Source: Oscillospiraceae bacterium
Lineage (GTDB): Bacteria > Bacillota > Clostridia > Oscillospirales > UBA929
Direction of reading: 5' to 3'
Assembly: GCA_009784085.1 (NCBI GenBank)
Contig: WRCJ01000096.1
Location: 1-5,133, forward strand
DNA length: 5,133 nt
Below, in pieces: positions 4,951-5,133 of the stretch (the first letter of the stretch is position 1; each line of letters starts with the position of its first letter). The position numbers and the translations under genes are program-made. The notes beneath the pieces are model-generated. The model searched no databases. It saw only the letters and a list, made by a program, of their open reading frames with translations, and had not been told where the DNA came from.

Positions 4951-5133
4951 CTAGTTTGAGATCACTTTCTCGGTTTCTTTGTCGAACAGATGGATCTTCC
5001 GGGTGTCGAAAGCCACCTTGATGACATCGCCGGTCTTGGTGGTCGAACGGGGGGAGACACGGGCCGTGATGCTACGATCCCCGCAAGTCATGTAGAGATA
5101 TGTCTCGGAGCCCATCATCTCAACGACATCCAC
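4951..5133 (-). CDS. ugpC: C-terminus of a UgpC/MsmX/MalK-type sugar ABC ATPase
   Basis: Sixty-one codons, including the TAG stop at 4953-4951, stay open to the window edge. The first complete codon is GTG, probably an internal Val, so the gene continues to the right. The residues GSETYLYM, ARVSPRST, GDVIKVAFD and KIHLFDKETEK match the C-terminal regulatory (TOBE/OB-fold) domain of ATPases that energise importers for glycerol-3-phosphate, maltose and other sugars. This domain helps dock the ATPase and set regulation; the nucleotide-binding motifs lie outside the window. The family assignment is firm, but UgpC, MsmX/MsmK and MalK cannot be told apart from this part, so the symbol is tentative. 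One such ATPase often serves several sugar importers in Bacillota. Confidence 0.85.
   Translation of the reverse strand: MDVVEMMGSETYLYMTCGDRSITARVSPRSTTKTGDVIKVAFDTRKIHLFDKETEKVISN

Overview
The window looks like chromosomal DNA from a GC-rich member of the Bacillota, most likely a Clostridia-type anaerobe. This is inferred from strong AAGGAG/GGGAGG ribosome binding sites, the long-form PurC, the animal-type PurB, and a PurA whose motifs resemble those I recall from Clostridia. No RNA genes, insertion sequences, integrases or CRISPR arrays are visible.

Layout, left to right. Bases 1-132 hold the last 43 codons of a plus-strand gene I do not recognise. Bases 133-475 have no gene but are rich in inverted repeats. 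They also carry a good sigma-A-type promoter (375-403) and, between that promoter and the purC ribosome binding site, a GC-rich hairpin ending in six T's that looks like a transcription attenuator. A plus-strand operon follows: purC (476-1327), purB (1320-2747, overlapping purC by 8 bp) and purA (2799-4136, after a 51-bp AT-rich gap). On the minus strand, phoU (4786-4148) converges on purA with only 11 bp between stop codons. Further right are a phoU promoter, four tandem 13-bp repeats, a strong minus-strand intrinsic terminator, and the C-terminal end of a UgpC/MsmX/MalK-type sugar ABC transporter ATPase (5133-4951, cut by the window edge).

How the genes work together. PurC joins aspartate to CAIR to make SAICAR. 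PurB removes fumarate from SAICAR to give AICAR. PurA joins aspartate to IMP using GTP to make adenylosuccinate, and PurB again removes fumarate to give AMP. The operon therefore holds exactly the purine steps that take nitrogen from aspartate and release fumarate. PhoU (phosphate signalling) and the sugar ABC ATPase are separate transcription units with no evident functional tie to the pur operon.

I see no wholly new multi-gene system. The points most worth checking are the attenuator-like hairpin before purC, the 13-bp repeat array beside the phoU promoter (with a degenerate copy of its core inside the promoter spacer), the roughly 20-residue low-complexity insertion in PurA, and the hairpin-rich region upstream of purC.
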